From positions 62,001 through 126,000 of the forward strand of contig NZ_JARHUI010000004.1 in assembly GCF_029222925.1 (NCBI RefSeq): a stretch of DNA of 64,000 nt, given 5' to 3'. The DNA is from Algoriphagus sp. CAU 1675 (GTDB lineage: Bacteria; Bacteroidota; Bacteroidia; Cytophagales; Cyclobacteriaceae). The notes beneath the pieces were generated by a model. That model had not been told where the DNA came from. It was given only the letters and a program-made list of their open reading frames with translations, and searched no databases. Below are positions 26,365 through 35,104 of the stretch, in pieces. The position numbers were made by a program, and so were the translations under genes. The first letter of the stretch is position 1. Every line of letters begins with the position of its first letter.

Positions 26365-28635
26365 ATGAATTTATTACAAAAGTACATTTCGAAAACCGTT
26401 TTGGTTTTCGCCTTGATGCTTTTTGCCTCTTTGAAGGCATCAGCACAAAAAACAATCATTCTACAGTTTCTGGATTCCAATTCAGCAAATCCGATCATAG
26501 GACTGACCTATCATTACGGGCCGAAGGACGGAATTACTGATCAGGACGGAAAAATCAGCTTGGAATATGTTGCTGAAACATCACTTTACCTATCCCATAT
26601 CAGTTATGGTAGTTGGAGTCTTAACCCTGATGAAATCCTTCAGGCTTCCAAAATTGGAAAAGTGTATAGAAAGGAGTCAATTTATGGACTACAACCTGTT
26701 TCAGTCATCTCCTTAAAGCTTGCTCAGGAAAAAGACCAAACAATTGGAATCAGCGAACAAGAAAGACTTCACCATGATGCAGGAGAAGTACTTTCACTAG
26801 ACCCTTCGGTTTCTGGCATCCGGAAAGGGGGAAGTTTTGCTTTTGACCCTGTATTTCGGGGATATAAATATGATCAGCTAAATGTGGTCATTGATGGTTT
26901 GCAAAGTGCGAATGCCGCCTGCCCAAACAGAATGGACCCCCCTACCTCCCAAGTTGCTCTCAATCGAATTCAGAAAGTGGAAATCCTAAAAGGACCCCAT
27001 GCATTGCGCTATGGAATTGGGTTGGGCGGCACATTAAACTATCTCCAGGAAAATCCAGCATTCAGTTCTGAATCCGGAATTTATGGAAGAATTTCCTCCA
27101 TGTTTGAACAGAACGGAAAGGTCACAAGAAATGAAGCTCGCATCGGATTTCAAGGCAGTAAGTATGATGTGGGAATGCTGGGAAGTTTTGCAAAAGGAAA
27201 TGACTACAAAGATGGAAACGGCAATTTTGTTCCTTCAGAATTCTTGCGAGGAACAGCTGGGCTATATGCGGATTTCAAAACCAGTGATAAAGATTTATTC
27301 CAAGTATCTGTAAACAGAAATTTTGCCAGAGACGTAGATTTTGCCAGTCTGGCAATGGATTTACAAAGTGATGATACCTGGATGAGCAGTTTAAGGCATA
27401 GCAGAACTTTCTCTTCCGGCTCTCTTAGTAGCTGGAAAACTTCTGCCTATTTCACCAGAGTAGATCACTTGATGGACAATTTATCAAGGGACCTCAACCC
27501 GAGGATGATGAACGCGAGTGTTCCGGTAATCACCGAAAACTGGGGAGCCAGAACCGAGGGTGAATGGAAGTTCGACAAAGCTAGGCTCTTTGCCGGCGCG
27601 GACTTAAAAACCGAAACAGCAGATGGATTTAGAACAAGAGAAATCCTTATGGGTCCGATGGCAGGGAAAATATTCAAGGACAATATCTGGCAAAACTCCC
27701 AAATCAGAAAAACCGGTGCATTTGCCAATTACATTTTTCCCGCGAATAACTATGTATTAAGCTTTTCAGGTAGACTGGATATCAACCAAGCAATCGCCAA
27801 AAATCCAGCAGATGAATTTCTTCCAACTACCGAGGACACTGAATCCACACAACTCAATCCAGGCATTAGCATTGGTGCTCAAAGAGATTTGGGAAAATCC
27901 TTATCTCTGGGAATTTGGGCTGCTAGCGTCAAAAGAAGCGGAAGTCTTGCCGAACGCTATATCAATTTCCTTCCCATCGGGCTGGATCCTTATGAAATGT
28001 TGGGAAACCCCAACCTAAAACCGGAAACCAATAACGAATTGGACTTGGTATTTGGCCTGCAGAAGGAAAAGTTTTCCTTGGGGCTTACCTTATTCGGTTC
28101 TTACCTGACCAATTATATCACTGCAGAAAAAACCGATTTGGCTCCAAGAATCAACACTAGTCCCGGAGTAAGACAGTTCACCAATCTGGAAGAGGCATTT
28201 AAAACAGGCTTTGAATTCAGTTTCAGCCATCAAATGGCAGAGCATATTTCACAAAACCTAAATGTGGCTTATACCTATGCAAAGGACCTTGAGTTGAATG
28301 CTCCCTTACCAGAAATCGCCCCAATGGATTTGAGGTACTCTCTTCAGGGAAATTTCATTCAAAACAAACTCCAAACACGCCTAAGTCTAAGACATGTCTT
28401 GGCACAAAACCGAATTTCCGAGACATTCTCTGAGCTAAAAACTCCAGAGTTTACCCTTCTAGACTGGGATGCAAGCTATGCCATCTCCAATCAAATACAG
28501 GTAAAAGGGGGCGTACAAAATCTTTTGGATCAGGCTTTTTATGAACACCTAAGTCGCCCAATTGGCATCAATAAAATTCCGCTCTATTCACCTGGGAGAA
28601 ATGTCTTTTTGATGGTCAGCATTAAATTCCCCTAG
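26365..28635 (+). CDS. TonB-dependent outer-membrane receptor, copper type
   Basis: 756 residues. A signal peptide (ends near KASAQ, about residue 28) is followed by a carboxypeptidase-like regulatory domain at about 30-95, a plug domain at about 125-230 (VSGIRKGGSFAFDPVFRG, IDGLQSANAACPNRMDPP, VEILKGPHALRYG) and a 22-strand-type barrel to the end (NVFLMVSIKFP). The ligands of the OprC copper site, described as CxxxM-HxM, are present: Cys186-P-N-R-Met190 in the plug and His368-L-Met370 in the barrel. The size and the CPNRMDPPT string agree with the copper-receptor subgroup (OprC/NosA). Copper is the inferred substrate. It is the third gene of a unit with a small Cys protein and a flavoenzyme-like protein, and a terminator follows. 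Confidence 0.9.
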   Translation: MNLLQKYISKTVLVFALMLFASLKASAQKTIILQFLDSNSANPIIGLTYHYGPKDGITDQDGKISLEYVAETSLYLSHISYGSWSLNPDEILQASKIGKVYRKESIYGLQPVSVISLKLAQEKDQTIGISEQERLHHDAGEVLSLDPSVSGIRKGGSFAFDPVFRGYKYDQLNVVIDGLQSANAACPNRMDPPTSQVALNRIQKVEILKGPHALRYGIGLGGTLNYLQENPAFSSESGIYGRISSMFEQNGKVTRNEARIGFQGSKYDVGMLGSFAKGNDYKDGNGNFVPSEFLRGTAGLYADFKTSDKDLFQVSVNRNFARDVDFASLAMDLQSDDTWMSSLRHSRTFSSGSLSSWKTSAYFTRVDHLMDNLSRDLNPRMMNASVPVITENWGARTEGEWKFDKARLFAGADLKTETADGFRTREILMGPMAGKIFKDNIWQNSQIRKTGAFANYIFPANNYVLSFSGRLDINQAIAKNPADEFLPTTEDTESTQLNPGISIGAQRDLGKSLSLGIWAASVKRSGSLAERYINFLPIGLDPYEMLGNPNLKPETNNELDLVFGLQKEKFSLGLTLFGSYLTNYITAEKTDLAPRINTSPGVRQFTNLEEAFKTGFEFSFSHQMAEHISQNLNVAYTYAKDLELNAPLPEIAPMDLRYSLQGNFIQNKLQTRLSLRHVLAQNRISETFSELKTPEFTLLDWDASYAISNQIQVKGGVQNLLDQAFYEHLSRPIGINKIPLYSPGRNVFLMVSIKFP

Positions 28636-28650
28636 GATTTTATTCAATTA

Positions 28651-28685
28651 AAAAAAACAGTTCCTTTTTGGAGCTGTTTTTTTTT
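28651..28685 (+). terminator. Intrinsic terminator after the copper-type receptor
   Basis: The stem AAAAAACAGTTCC/GGAGCTGTTTTTT contains one G-T pair and a 5-nt T loop, with further T residues after it. It lies 15 bp after the receptor stop and closes the 24.0-28.6 kb unit. Confidence 0.9.
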
Positions 28686-28711
28686 GCCCAAAAGGATTTT
28701 AGCTTTAAAGA

Positions 28712-30127
28712 ATGAAGCAAAAATATCACCTCCGGACAATCTCCACAGTTAGTGATTGGACACTTTCCATCATCATAGGCCTATTTCTTTTTTCCTGTAA
28801 AAGCCATACTGAACCAGAAATTCTGTTTTATTTAACAGACCCTTCTACTCAGGTTCTTTTTGAAAAACAATCAATCGAACCAATGACAGGTTCTGTGCCA
28901 GACCTTAAAATTGAAGTGGACGCAACAACACAATTCCAGAGTATGGATGGTTTTGGCTTTACCCTGAGCCAAGGAAGTGCCCAACATTTACTTGGAATGA
29001 GTGACTCTGCCAGATCAACCATCCTTCAGGAGCTTTTTGGTAATGGAGAAAATGACATCCGGATTTCCTACCTCAGATTGTCTGTAGCATCTTCAGACTT
29101 AAATGAATATCCTTTTTCCTATGATGATCTAGAAGATTCCTTGGCAATTGATCCGGAATTGAATCAGTTTACCTTAGGACCAGACACTTTGGATGTCATC
29201 CCGGTATTAAAAGAGATTCTGGCCATTAATCCAAAAATCAAGTTGATGGGTTCCCCCTGGTCCCCACCCGCTTGGATGAAAGACAATAAAGACACTAGAG
29301 GAGGTTCTTTACTTGAGGAGTTTGAACCGGTCTATGCTCAATATCTAGTTAAGTATATCCAGGAAATGAGAAAACTTGGAATTGAAATTGAAGCCTTGAC
29401 CATCCAAAATGAACCACTTCATCCAGGCAACAATCCCTCCCTTCTCATGCTTCCAGATCAACAGGCTCGATTTATCGGCAAACATCTTGGGCCAGCATTT
29501 TTAGAGGAGGGGATCAAAACCAAAATCATTGTATACGATCACAATGCAGATCGCCCGGACTATCCCATTTCTGTTTTGAGTGATTCTCTGGCCTACCCTT
29601 TTATAGATGGCTCTGCTTTTCATCTATATGGCGGGCAAATCGAGGCCCTGTCTGAAGTACATAAGGCTTTTCCTGAAAAAAACCTTTATTTCACAGAGCA
29701 ATGGATCGGAGCTCCCGGAAACTTGTCCGGAGATCTTCCTTGGCATATCAAAAACCTGATTATAAAAGCCTCTCTTAATTGGGCTAAAACTGTATTGGAA
29801 TGGAATCTCAGCTCCAATCCTACATTGACCCCACACACCGACCAAGGAGGATGTGACCGATGCTTAGGTGCAATTAGCATAGATGGAAATGAAGTTGTAA
29901 GAAACCCTGCTTACTACATCATCGCACATGCAAGCAAATTTGTGGATCCGGGTTCATTCAGAATAGAAACTAGTCAAATAGAAGGTTTACCGAATGTAGC
30001 CTTTATTAGGCCTGATGGAAAAAAAGTGCTGATTGCCCTGAATGAATCTGAGAACAAAAAAGATTTTCTTATTTCAGATCATTCCTTTAGCCTGAATCCA
30101 GGTGCAGTAGGAACCTGGGTCTGGTAA
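28712..30127 (+). CDS. Glycoside hydrolase family 30 (glucosylceramidase-like) lipoprotein
   Basis: 471 residues. The N-terminus carries a hydrophobic stretch ending in a lipobox-like FLFSC (about residue 29), so the enzyme is probably lipid-anchored and extracytoplasmic. GH30 hallmarks are GFGFTLSQGSA near the start, RLSVASSDL, LMGSPWSPPAWMKDN, the acid/base Glu234 in TIQNEP and the nucleophile Glu329 in YFTEQW. The end has the short beta domain seen after the barrel (VAFIRPDGKKVLIALNE). It probably cleaves beta-linked glucosyl or xylosyl substrates; the exact one is not decided by sequence. It stands alone between two terminators. Confidence 0.93.
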   Translation: MKQKYHLRTISTVSDWTLSIIIGLFLFSCKSHTEPEILFYLTDPSTQVLFEKQSIEPMTGSVPDLKIEVDATTQFQSMDGFGFTLSQGSAQHLLGMSDSARSTILQELFGNGENDIRISYLRLSVASSDLNEYPFSYDDLEDSLAIDPELNQFTLGPDTLDVIPVLKEILAINPKIKLMGSPWSPPAWMKDNKDTRGGSLLEEFEPVYAQYLVKYIQEMRKLGIEIEALTIQNEPLHPGNNPSLLMLPDQQARFIGKHLGPAFLEEGIKTKIIVYDHNADRPDYPISVLSDSLAYPFIDGSAFHLYGGQIEALSEVHKAFPEKNLYFTEQWIGAPGNLSGDLPWHIKNLIIKASLNWAKTVLEWNLSSNPTLTPHTDQGGCDRCLGAISIDGNEVVRNPAYYIIAHASKFVDPGSFRIETSQIEGLPNVAFIRPDGKKVLIALNESENKKDFLISDHSFSLNPGAVGTWVW

Positions 30128-30560
30128 AACAATTAATAAAAATAACAGCCCTATTGGCCTATCCTTCAATATTTATTTTAAGACAGTCTATCTATTAGAA
30201 CAACTAGTATGACTTAATAACAAACCATATCGGCCCCTAAATATTATACTCATAAAGCAGCCCTTTTAATAGGGCTGTTTTTTTTGTCCACCAAATTGTT
30301 TGAAGCTTATATAATTCTGAAAAAAGTTTAGCAAGGTATTTGCGTTTGAAGAACTATCTCTTTTTACAAGTAAAAAAGAAATTGAAATATTATTTGGATT
30401 TAGAATTTTAATCAATATTATTAATCGAATAATACAAATTTTAAAAATATCATTTTGTTGTATATGAAATACATAAAATAATGTTTCAAAATTTATTATT
30501 CATAAAACAATATATAAAAGGCAAAAAATTGATTTTCAAATAAGGCAAAACAGCAACGTT
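30128..30560. other. AT-rich intergenic region before the SprB-repeat gene
   Basis: 433 bp without a gene. It contains the terminator at 30258-30285. The remaining part (30290-30560) is extremely AT-rich and should hold the promoter of the next gene, but I found no exact TAnnTTTG element. No repeats or RNA genes were recognised. Confidence 0.6.
30258..30285 (+). terminator. Intrinsic terminator downstream of the GH30 gene
   Basis: The stem CAGCCCT/AGGGCTG (30258-30264 with 30271-30277) is followed by eight T. It lies 130 bp after the GH30 stop, giving that gene a rather long 3' untranslated region, unless an unseen small RNA ends here. Confidence 0.85.
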
Positions 30561-31289
30561 ATGAAAGCAAAATGGATTTTTAGAGTCTTATTCGTGTATT
30601 TGAGTGTGTCAAACATCAGTTTTGCCAACACTCCGAACGATGAAAAGGAACCAAAAGCAATGATGACTGTGAGTATTTCAGGGAAACTGAAATTATGCAG
30701 TTCGGAAGACAAAGGATACGCTTTTGTGGATGTAAGAGGAGGAATTCCCCCCTATACAATTACTTCAAAGAACAAGCCTACAGGCCAGATCCTCGAAAAC
30801 CTTAGTTCCGGGACTTACACGGTTTTGATTGAAGACATGGATGGAAATAAACTTGAGGAAAGATTCGTTGTCCAGCCGCCTATGCCGCTAATTGTAGAAA
30901 TGGAGGAAATCAAGCATGCAAATCAAAATCCTGGTGACAATGGAAGCGCCAAGATCAATTTGAAGCATGTTGATGATTATTCAGTAAGAGTTGAATGGAG
31001 TAACGGATTAAAAAATGTATTAGAGGCTGAAAATCTTGAGCCCGGCACCTACACCGTCAAGGTCTATGATGAATCAGGCTGTGACTCCACAGTGCATTTT
31101 GAAATTAAAGATCAGGATTCCAACTCAGGGTATTCATTTTCTACTTCTCAAAAGAATAATTCTACGGGGTCGTTGCATTCCGATGAAACCGAAAAGACAG
31201 AACAAGGCAAAACAGTGAAGAAGCGTTATTCTAAAGAAGAACTTCGGAAAATGGCGGAAGAAATTATGGCATCAATGGACAAGGATTAA
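30561..31289 (+). CDS. Small secreted protein with two SprB-like repeats
   Basis: 242 residues. A signal peptide (residues 1-22, ending ISFAN) precedes two SprB-type beta repeats. The first is at about 40-105 (GGIPPYTITSKN...LSSGTYTVLIEDMDGN); the second is at about 110-185 (YSVRVEWSNG...LEPGTYTVKVYDESGCDSTV). These repeats normally occur in dozens in giant gliding adhesins; here there are only two. The C-terminal 50 residues are Ser/Lys/Glu rich and charged (KKRYSKEELRKMAEEIM), with no type IX sorting domain seen. An intrinsic terminator follows. Function is unknown; a surface or periplasmic binding role is likely. Confidence 0.7.
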   Translation: MKAKWIFRVLFVYLSVSNISFANTPNDEKEPKAMMTVSISGKLKLCSSEDKGYAFVDVRGGIPPYTITSKNKPTGQILENLSSGTYTVLIEDMDGNKLEERFVVQPPMPLIVEMEEIKHANQNPGDNGSAKINLKHVDDYSVRVEWSNGLKNVLEAENLEPGTYTVKVYDESGCDSTVHFEIKDQDSNSGYSFSTSQKNNSTGSLHSDETEKTEQGKTVKKRYSKEELRKMAEEIMASMDKD

Positions 31290-31353
31290 TTCCCGTCCTG
31301 ATGTCCATGATTTAAACATTAAAAGTAAAGGCACTTTTTAATCTACTCTTTTT

Positions 31354-31391
31354 AAAAAGTCCAGGAATTAGTAGAAATTCCTGGACTTTTT
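31354..31391. terminator. Bidirectional terminator between convergent genes
   Basis: A perfect 16-bp stem AAAAAGTCCAGGAATT/AATTCCTGGACTTTTT with a 6-nt loop ends in a T-run in both directions. It serves the SprB-repeat gene (plus) and the M14 carboxypeptidase gene (minus). Confidence 0.95.
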
Positions 31392-31403
31392 CTTTACTGA
31401 AAA

Positions 31404-32675
31404 TCAAGCAGATTTATTCTTAAGCAAAAACTTCATTAGAAATTTAGCTGTCAATTCACCTTTTTTTCGAATCAGTTCTCTTGGCGTATTATCCCCTACT
31501 TCGAAGGTCATAGATTCAGCTCCATGTTCAAAAAAGAAATAAGAACTGGAAGTCACTCCTCTTTGATTCCCTTCTCCGGGCCGAATATTGGGATGATAAC
31601 CTTTGATTTTTCTGGATGAGGCCTTAATGATTTTTGGAACCAAGCCCGGAGAATTCCCCTCCAGTTCTTCATTCATGGTATAAAATATATCCTCCCAAGT
31701 GGCATGAAAATCCGCAGCAAAGAAAAACTCACCACCGGATTCAGCTTCCTTTCTCTTCATAAAATCTGTAAGGGCCTTTGTTTCCGGCTGATTCAGATTG
31801 ACCCAATCCCGGTTCGTATCTATTCCTCCCGCATTATGTCTCCAATGCCCATTGGCCACCCCATCCGGGTTCATCATGGGCATTACATAGGTATTGTATT
31901 TTTCACGAAACTTCCTTGCGAGGCGCGTATCTCCACAAATGGTTTCCACGAATCCCTTTAAGGCAAGAAAACCAGGTATTTCCGGTGGATGTTGCATTGA
32001 AATTGCCATGACCATTCGGCTGTCATCAGATTCACCAATTTTCAAAACTTCCAAATCCCTGCCTTGGGTGCTCTTCCCTATTTTGGTTTTTGAAACAAAA
32101 GAATGACGAAGTAATTCCTGCTTCCATACATCCACATGCTTGGTCCCTACCAAATCCTGACCTGCAATCCATAAAGTATCTGGACTAATGTTTAACCTGA
32201 CTTCAGCACTTTGGGCCCTAGTCGCCCCATTTTGCAATTCAATGGTATCGGGGAAATAGGAAGATGAATCGAAGTTTGAAAAAGTCTGCCCATCCTTACT
32301 GATTTTAGGATAATAGCGATGGAATCCATTTTCGGAATAGGTGAATTTTAAGCGGATTGCTTTTTCCTCGCCTGACCAGATCTTAAAAGCATACCATGGA
32401 CTAGGGTTGATGGGTTCATTTTCAGGACTGATAAAAACCTGAATCAAAGTATCATTCACCAAAATTGCATCATTCAATCGCGCCCCCTCAAATTCATTGG
32501 ACAAATAGATTCCTGAGCCAACATCAAATGTTTTCTTTGCTTGAATATATATAGGTTTACTCTCGGTCGGAACAATTTGAATAGGGCCTTGTCCTTCCCA
32601 CTGTTGGGAAGACTTACAGCCGATTAATGAAATTCCAAGCAATAGAAATAACAGAAATTTGGAGTTATTGAACAT
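31404..32675 (-). CDS. M14 family zinc carboxypeptidase, lipoprotein
   Basis: About 423 residues from the ATG at 32675. An earlier in-frame ATG at 32738 lies upstream of a terminator hairpin and is rejected. The N-terminus ends in lipobox LIGC at about residue 20. A beta-rich N-terminal domain (about 30-170) precedes the M14 fold. Zinc ligands are HPPE (QHPPEIPG) and the His in FAADFHATWED; VMPMMNPDGVANGHWRHN and GIDTNRDW form the substrate pocket, and the catalytic Glu is in MTFEVGDNTPR. The N-terminal beta domain recalls cytosolic-carboxypeptidase-like M14 enzymes. It probably trims peptides or peptidoglycan stems outside the inner membrane; the substrate is unknown. Confidence 0.92.
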   Translation of the reverse strand: MFNNSKFLLFLLLGISLIGCKSSQQWEGQGPIQIVPTESKPIYIQAKKTFDVGSGIYLSNEFEGARLNDAILVNDTLIQVFISPENEPINPSPWYAFKIWSGEEKAIRLKFTYSENGFHRYYPKISKDGQTFSNFDSSSYFPDTIELQNGATRAQSAEVRLNISPDTLWIAGQDLVGTKHVDVWKQELLRHSFVSKTKIGKSTQGRDLEVLKIGESDDSRMVMAISMQHPPEIPGFLALKGFVETICGDTRLARKFREKYNTYVMPMMNPDGVANGHWRHNAGGIDTNRDWVNLNQPETKALTDFMKRKEAESGGEFFFAADFHATWEDIFYTMNEELEGNSPGLVPKIIKASSRKIKGYHPNIRPGEGNQRGVTSSSYFFFEHGAESMTFEVGDNTPRELIRKKGELTAKFLMKFLLKNKSA

Positions 32676-32699
32676 TTGAACAGTTCGTTTAATGGTTAG

Positions 32700-32729
32700 A
32701 AAAAGCCCTCTAGAAATTTCCAGAGGGCA
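32700..32729 (-). terminator. Intrinsic terminator after the Gfo/Idh/MocA gene
   Basis: On the minus strand the stem GCCCTCT/AGAGGGC (32723-32729 with 32706-32712) is followed by five T. It lies between the oxidoreductase stop and the M14 gene and argues against the longer M14 start. Confidence 0.85.
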
Positions 32730-32758
32730 GATTTTCATAAAAGAATTTTTTTTTAGTC

Positions 32759-34099
32759 TTAGACCTTAGGCACCTGCCATCCATTATGGTAATGTGCTTT
32801 CATCAGCTGATTAGCTTCGGAGTCAGTAAACATGTTTTTCTCTGCATCCCAGTACACTTTCTTTCCGGTTTTATAGGCAATATTTCCCATTTGGGCATTG
32901 ATTGCAGCAATGGATCCCGTTTGGATAGCACAATTCAATTTGGAATGGTCATTTGCCATGACAGCTTCCACAAAATTGTTGGCGTGATGATCCAAAGCAT
33001 TTCCTTTTCCAGAGATATGAGGAACTTCCTCCACTTTAGGAACTCGCTTACCATCTTGGTTTTCAGTTTCCGGAATCACCTTCCATCCTCCTCTATTTAC
33101 TACCAGAGTTGCGTTGTTTCCGATAAAGGCAATTCCTTCAGTCGTTCCATAATTTCCTCCGTCAATGCCCGTGGCATGTTCCCAAAGCATATTGAACCCA
33201 TCGTATTCGTATACGGTCTGTAGGGTATCAGGCGTCTCAGATGCATCATCAGGATAGGCAAATTTGCCTCCTGAAGCCATTACAGATTTCGGAGCACTCA
33301 CCCCCATTGCATACAAGGCAATATCAATTTCATGAACTCCCCAGTCCGTCATCAAGCCTCCTGCATAATCCCAGAACCAACGGAAATTAAAATGGAAACG
33401 GTTTGCATTGAAGGGGCGCTTGGGTGCTGGTCCCAACCACATGTCATAATCTACTCCAGCAGGAGCAGGGCCATCTGGTAACACAGGAACTGGTTTCATC
33501 CAACCCTGATAAGCCCAGCATTTCACCAGCCTGATCTGTCCCAACTTTCCAGACTTTACGTAGTCGATTGCCTCTGCATACTGAGAACCGGAACGCTGCC
33601 ACTGGCCGACCTGTACTACTTTGCCATAACGCTCCTGAGCCTTGACCATGATTTGGCATTCCTCAATGGTATTGGCTATAGGTTTTTCTACATAGACATG
33701 CTTGCCGGCCGACACTGCGTCCACCATATTCAGGCAATGCCAATGATCCGGTGTCCCAATAATCACCACATCAATATTAGGATCTTCAAGAAGCTTTCTG
33801 TAATCCTTGTATTGCCTAGGTCGGGTCCCACGCAATTTGAATACGTCTTCTGTCCGCTGATCTAAGACAGACTGATCTATATCTGCCAAAGCCACACAGT
33901 TTACATTCGGGATTTTCAGATGGGCATTCATATTGGACCAGCCCATTCCTTTACAGCCAATCAGGCCATAATTGATCTGGTCAGAGGGTTTGATTTTTCG
34001 GGTAAAAGCGCCAAAGTCTGCAGCTGTCAATATTTGGGGCATACTAAGTCCAGCCCCAATCAGCATGGTATTTTGAATAAATCTTCTTCTAGAGGACAT
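32759..34099 (-). CDS. Gfo/Idh/MocA-family oxidoreductase, Tat-exported
   Basis: 446 residues. The N-terminus SSRRRFIQNTMLIGAG is a twin-arginine signal, so the folded NAD(P)-bound protein is likely exported to the periplasm. The Rossmann part shows INYGLIGCKGMGWSNMN and VVIIGTPDHWHCLNMVDA, and the hallmark GKHVYVEKPIA (EKP) follows. The C-terminal dimer/catalytic domain includes GGLMTDWGVHEIDIALYAMG. Close relatives in Bacteroidota act on sugars or sugar derivatives, and pairing with a DUF1080 protein, as here, is common and now linked to 3-keto-sugar chemistry. The two genes are separated by a 106-bp gap containing a large hairpin. The substrate is not decided. Confidence 0.93.
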   Translation of the reverse strand: MSSRRRFIQNTMLIGAGLSMPQILTAADFGAFTRKIKPSDQINYGLIGCKGMGWSNMNAHLKIPNVNCVALADIDQSVLDQRTEDVFKLRGTRPRQYKDYRKLLEDPNIDVVIIGTPDHWHCLNMVDAVSAGKHVYVEKPIANTIEECQIMVKAQERYGKVVQVGQWQRSGSQYAEAIDYVKSGKLGQIRLVKCWAYQGWMKPVPVLPDGPAPAGVDYDMWLGPAPKRPFNANRFHFNFRWFWDYAGGLMTDWGVHEIDIALYAMGVSAPKSVMASGGKFAYPDDASETPDTLQTVYEYDGFNMLWEHATGIDGGNYGTTEGIAFIGNNATLVVNRGGWKVIPETENQDGKRVPKVEEVPHISGKGNALDHHANNFVEAVMANDHSKLNCAIQTGSIAAINAQMGNIAYKTGKKVYWDAEKNMFTDSEANQLMKAHYHNGWQVPKV

Positions 34100-34134
34100 G
34101 ATGTTTGTTATTGGGTTGATTGTTAAGGGTTAAA

Positions 34135-34197
34135 AGAAAAAAATCCAGTGGGCAGTTTGCAATTGGGAGATTTTGGCCAACTGCAAACTGATCACTG
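34135..34197 (-). terminator. Large imperfect inverted repeat, terminator-like, between DUF1080 and Gfo/Idh/MocA genes
   Basis: The arms 34146-34166 and 34177-34197 pair as CAGTG, a 2-nt internal loop, CAGTTTGCA, one mismatch and TTGG, around a 10-nt loop. On the minus strand the hairpin is followed by GA and a seven-T run. It may partly terminate transcription between the two genes or stabilise the upstream message. Confidence 0.7.
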
Positions 34198-34205
34198 CCT
34201 TCTGA

Positions 34206-34973
34206 TCAAAGTGGTCTTACCCAGATATTTCTAAATCGAACCGGGTTTCCGTGATCCTGAAGTTTAATAGGCAATTCTTCAGGATGAGCTTTATAATTAG
34301 GAATTCCAATATATTCCGTTGGACCTCTCAAAATCACATGATTTTGAACTAGGACACCATTGATCAAAACGGTTACAGTCGCAGGAGAAGTCAAAACTCC
34401 GTTTTTGTCAAATCTTGGAGCCTTGAAAATGATATCGTAATAATTCCATTCTCCAGGAGCTCTCAGCGGATTTACCAAGGGAGGAAATTGCTTGTAGATA
34501 CTTCCTGCCTGCCCATTGGTGTATGTTTTACTTTCGTAGCTGTCCAAAACCTGAACCTCATACAAACCCATTAGGAAGAAACCGGAGTTACCACGCCCTT
34601 GTCCTTCTCCTACGATTTCGGTAGGTGCTGACCATTCCAAATGATACTGAGCATCTCCAAAAGGAAGTTTGGACTGGATATCTCCTTTGCCTCTAACTAC
34701 TACCAATTCCCCATTTTCTATTTTCCATTCTGCTGGACTTGAACCATCCTTTGCAGAAACAAAATTATTTAGGCTAGTTCCGTCGAATAGGACAATCGCA
34801 TCTGAGGGAGGCAAATTATTTTGTGCGCCTGGGGTGATTTTTGGCGGGATAGGGGTATAAAATTCCGTTGCCTGAGGAGGAATCGGAGGAGGCGTCTGTT
34901 CTTGGGCCTTTGCTAAAGGACTTATGGCCAAGCCCATAAAGAGAGATAAAAAGAAAATCGATTTGTTTTTCAT
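34206..34973 (-). CDS. DUF1080 (3-keto-disaccharide hydrolase-like) secreted protein
   Basis: 255 residues. Signal peptide at 1-23 (SPLAKAQ), a Pro-rich linker (PPPIPPQATEFYTPIPPKITP) and then a DUF1080 jelly-roll. Typical blocks are IVLFDGTSLNNFVSAKDGS, WKIENGELVVVRGKGDI, GNSGFFLMGLYEVQVLDSY, GQAGSIYKQFPPLVNPLR and the closing IKLQDHGNPVRFRNIWVRPL. Recently characterised members hydrolyse 3-keto-glycosides; earlier names called them glycosidase-like. It is the first gene of a minus-strand pair with the Tat-exported oxidoreductase, which could generate the keto substrate (inference). Confidence 0.9.
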   Translation of the reverse strand: MKNKSIFFLSLFMGLAISPLAKAQEQTPPPIPPQATEFYTPIPPKITPGAQNNLPPSDAIVLFDGTSLNNFVSAKDGSSPAEWKIENGELVVVRGKGDIQSKLPFGDAQYHLEWSAPTEIVGEGQGRGNSGFFLMGLYEVQVLDSYESKTYTNGQAGSIYKQFPPLVNPLRAPGEWNYYDIIFKAPRFDKNGVLTSPATVTVLINGVLVQNHVILRGPTEYIGIPNYKAHPEELPIKLQDHGNPVRFRNIWVRPL

Positions 34974-35104
34974 ACCATAGATTATTTAGGGATAAGAACT
35001 TTAAAGCAATAAATTAAGACCAATTGTCCTCAATCAAAAAACCATTGATGGATTTTTGATTGTGAGCCGAATTTCCTTTCCTAAATTTCAGGAAATTGAA
35101 CCTC

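Noticed and set aside
24016-28635. Genomic island or mobile element
   Set aside because: No integrase, transposase, tRNA target, or flanking repeats; composition looks like the rest of the window.
32676-32738. Upstream in-frame ATG for the M14 lipoprotein
   Set aside because: The extra residues are encoded across the preceding terminator hairpin and would spoil the lipoprotein signal; the ATG at 32675 is preferred.
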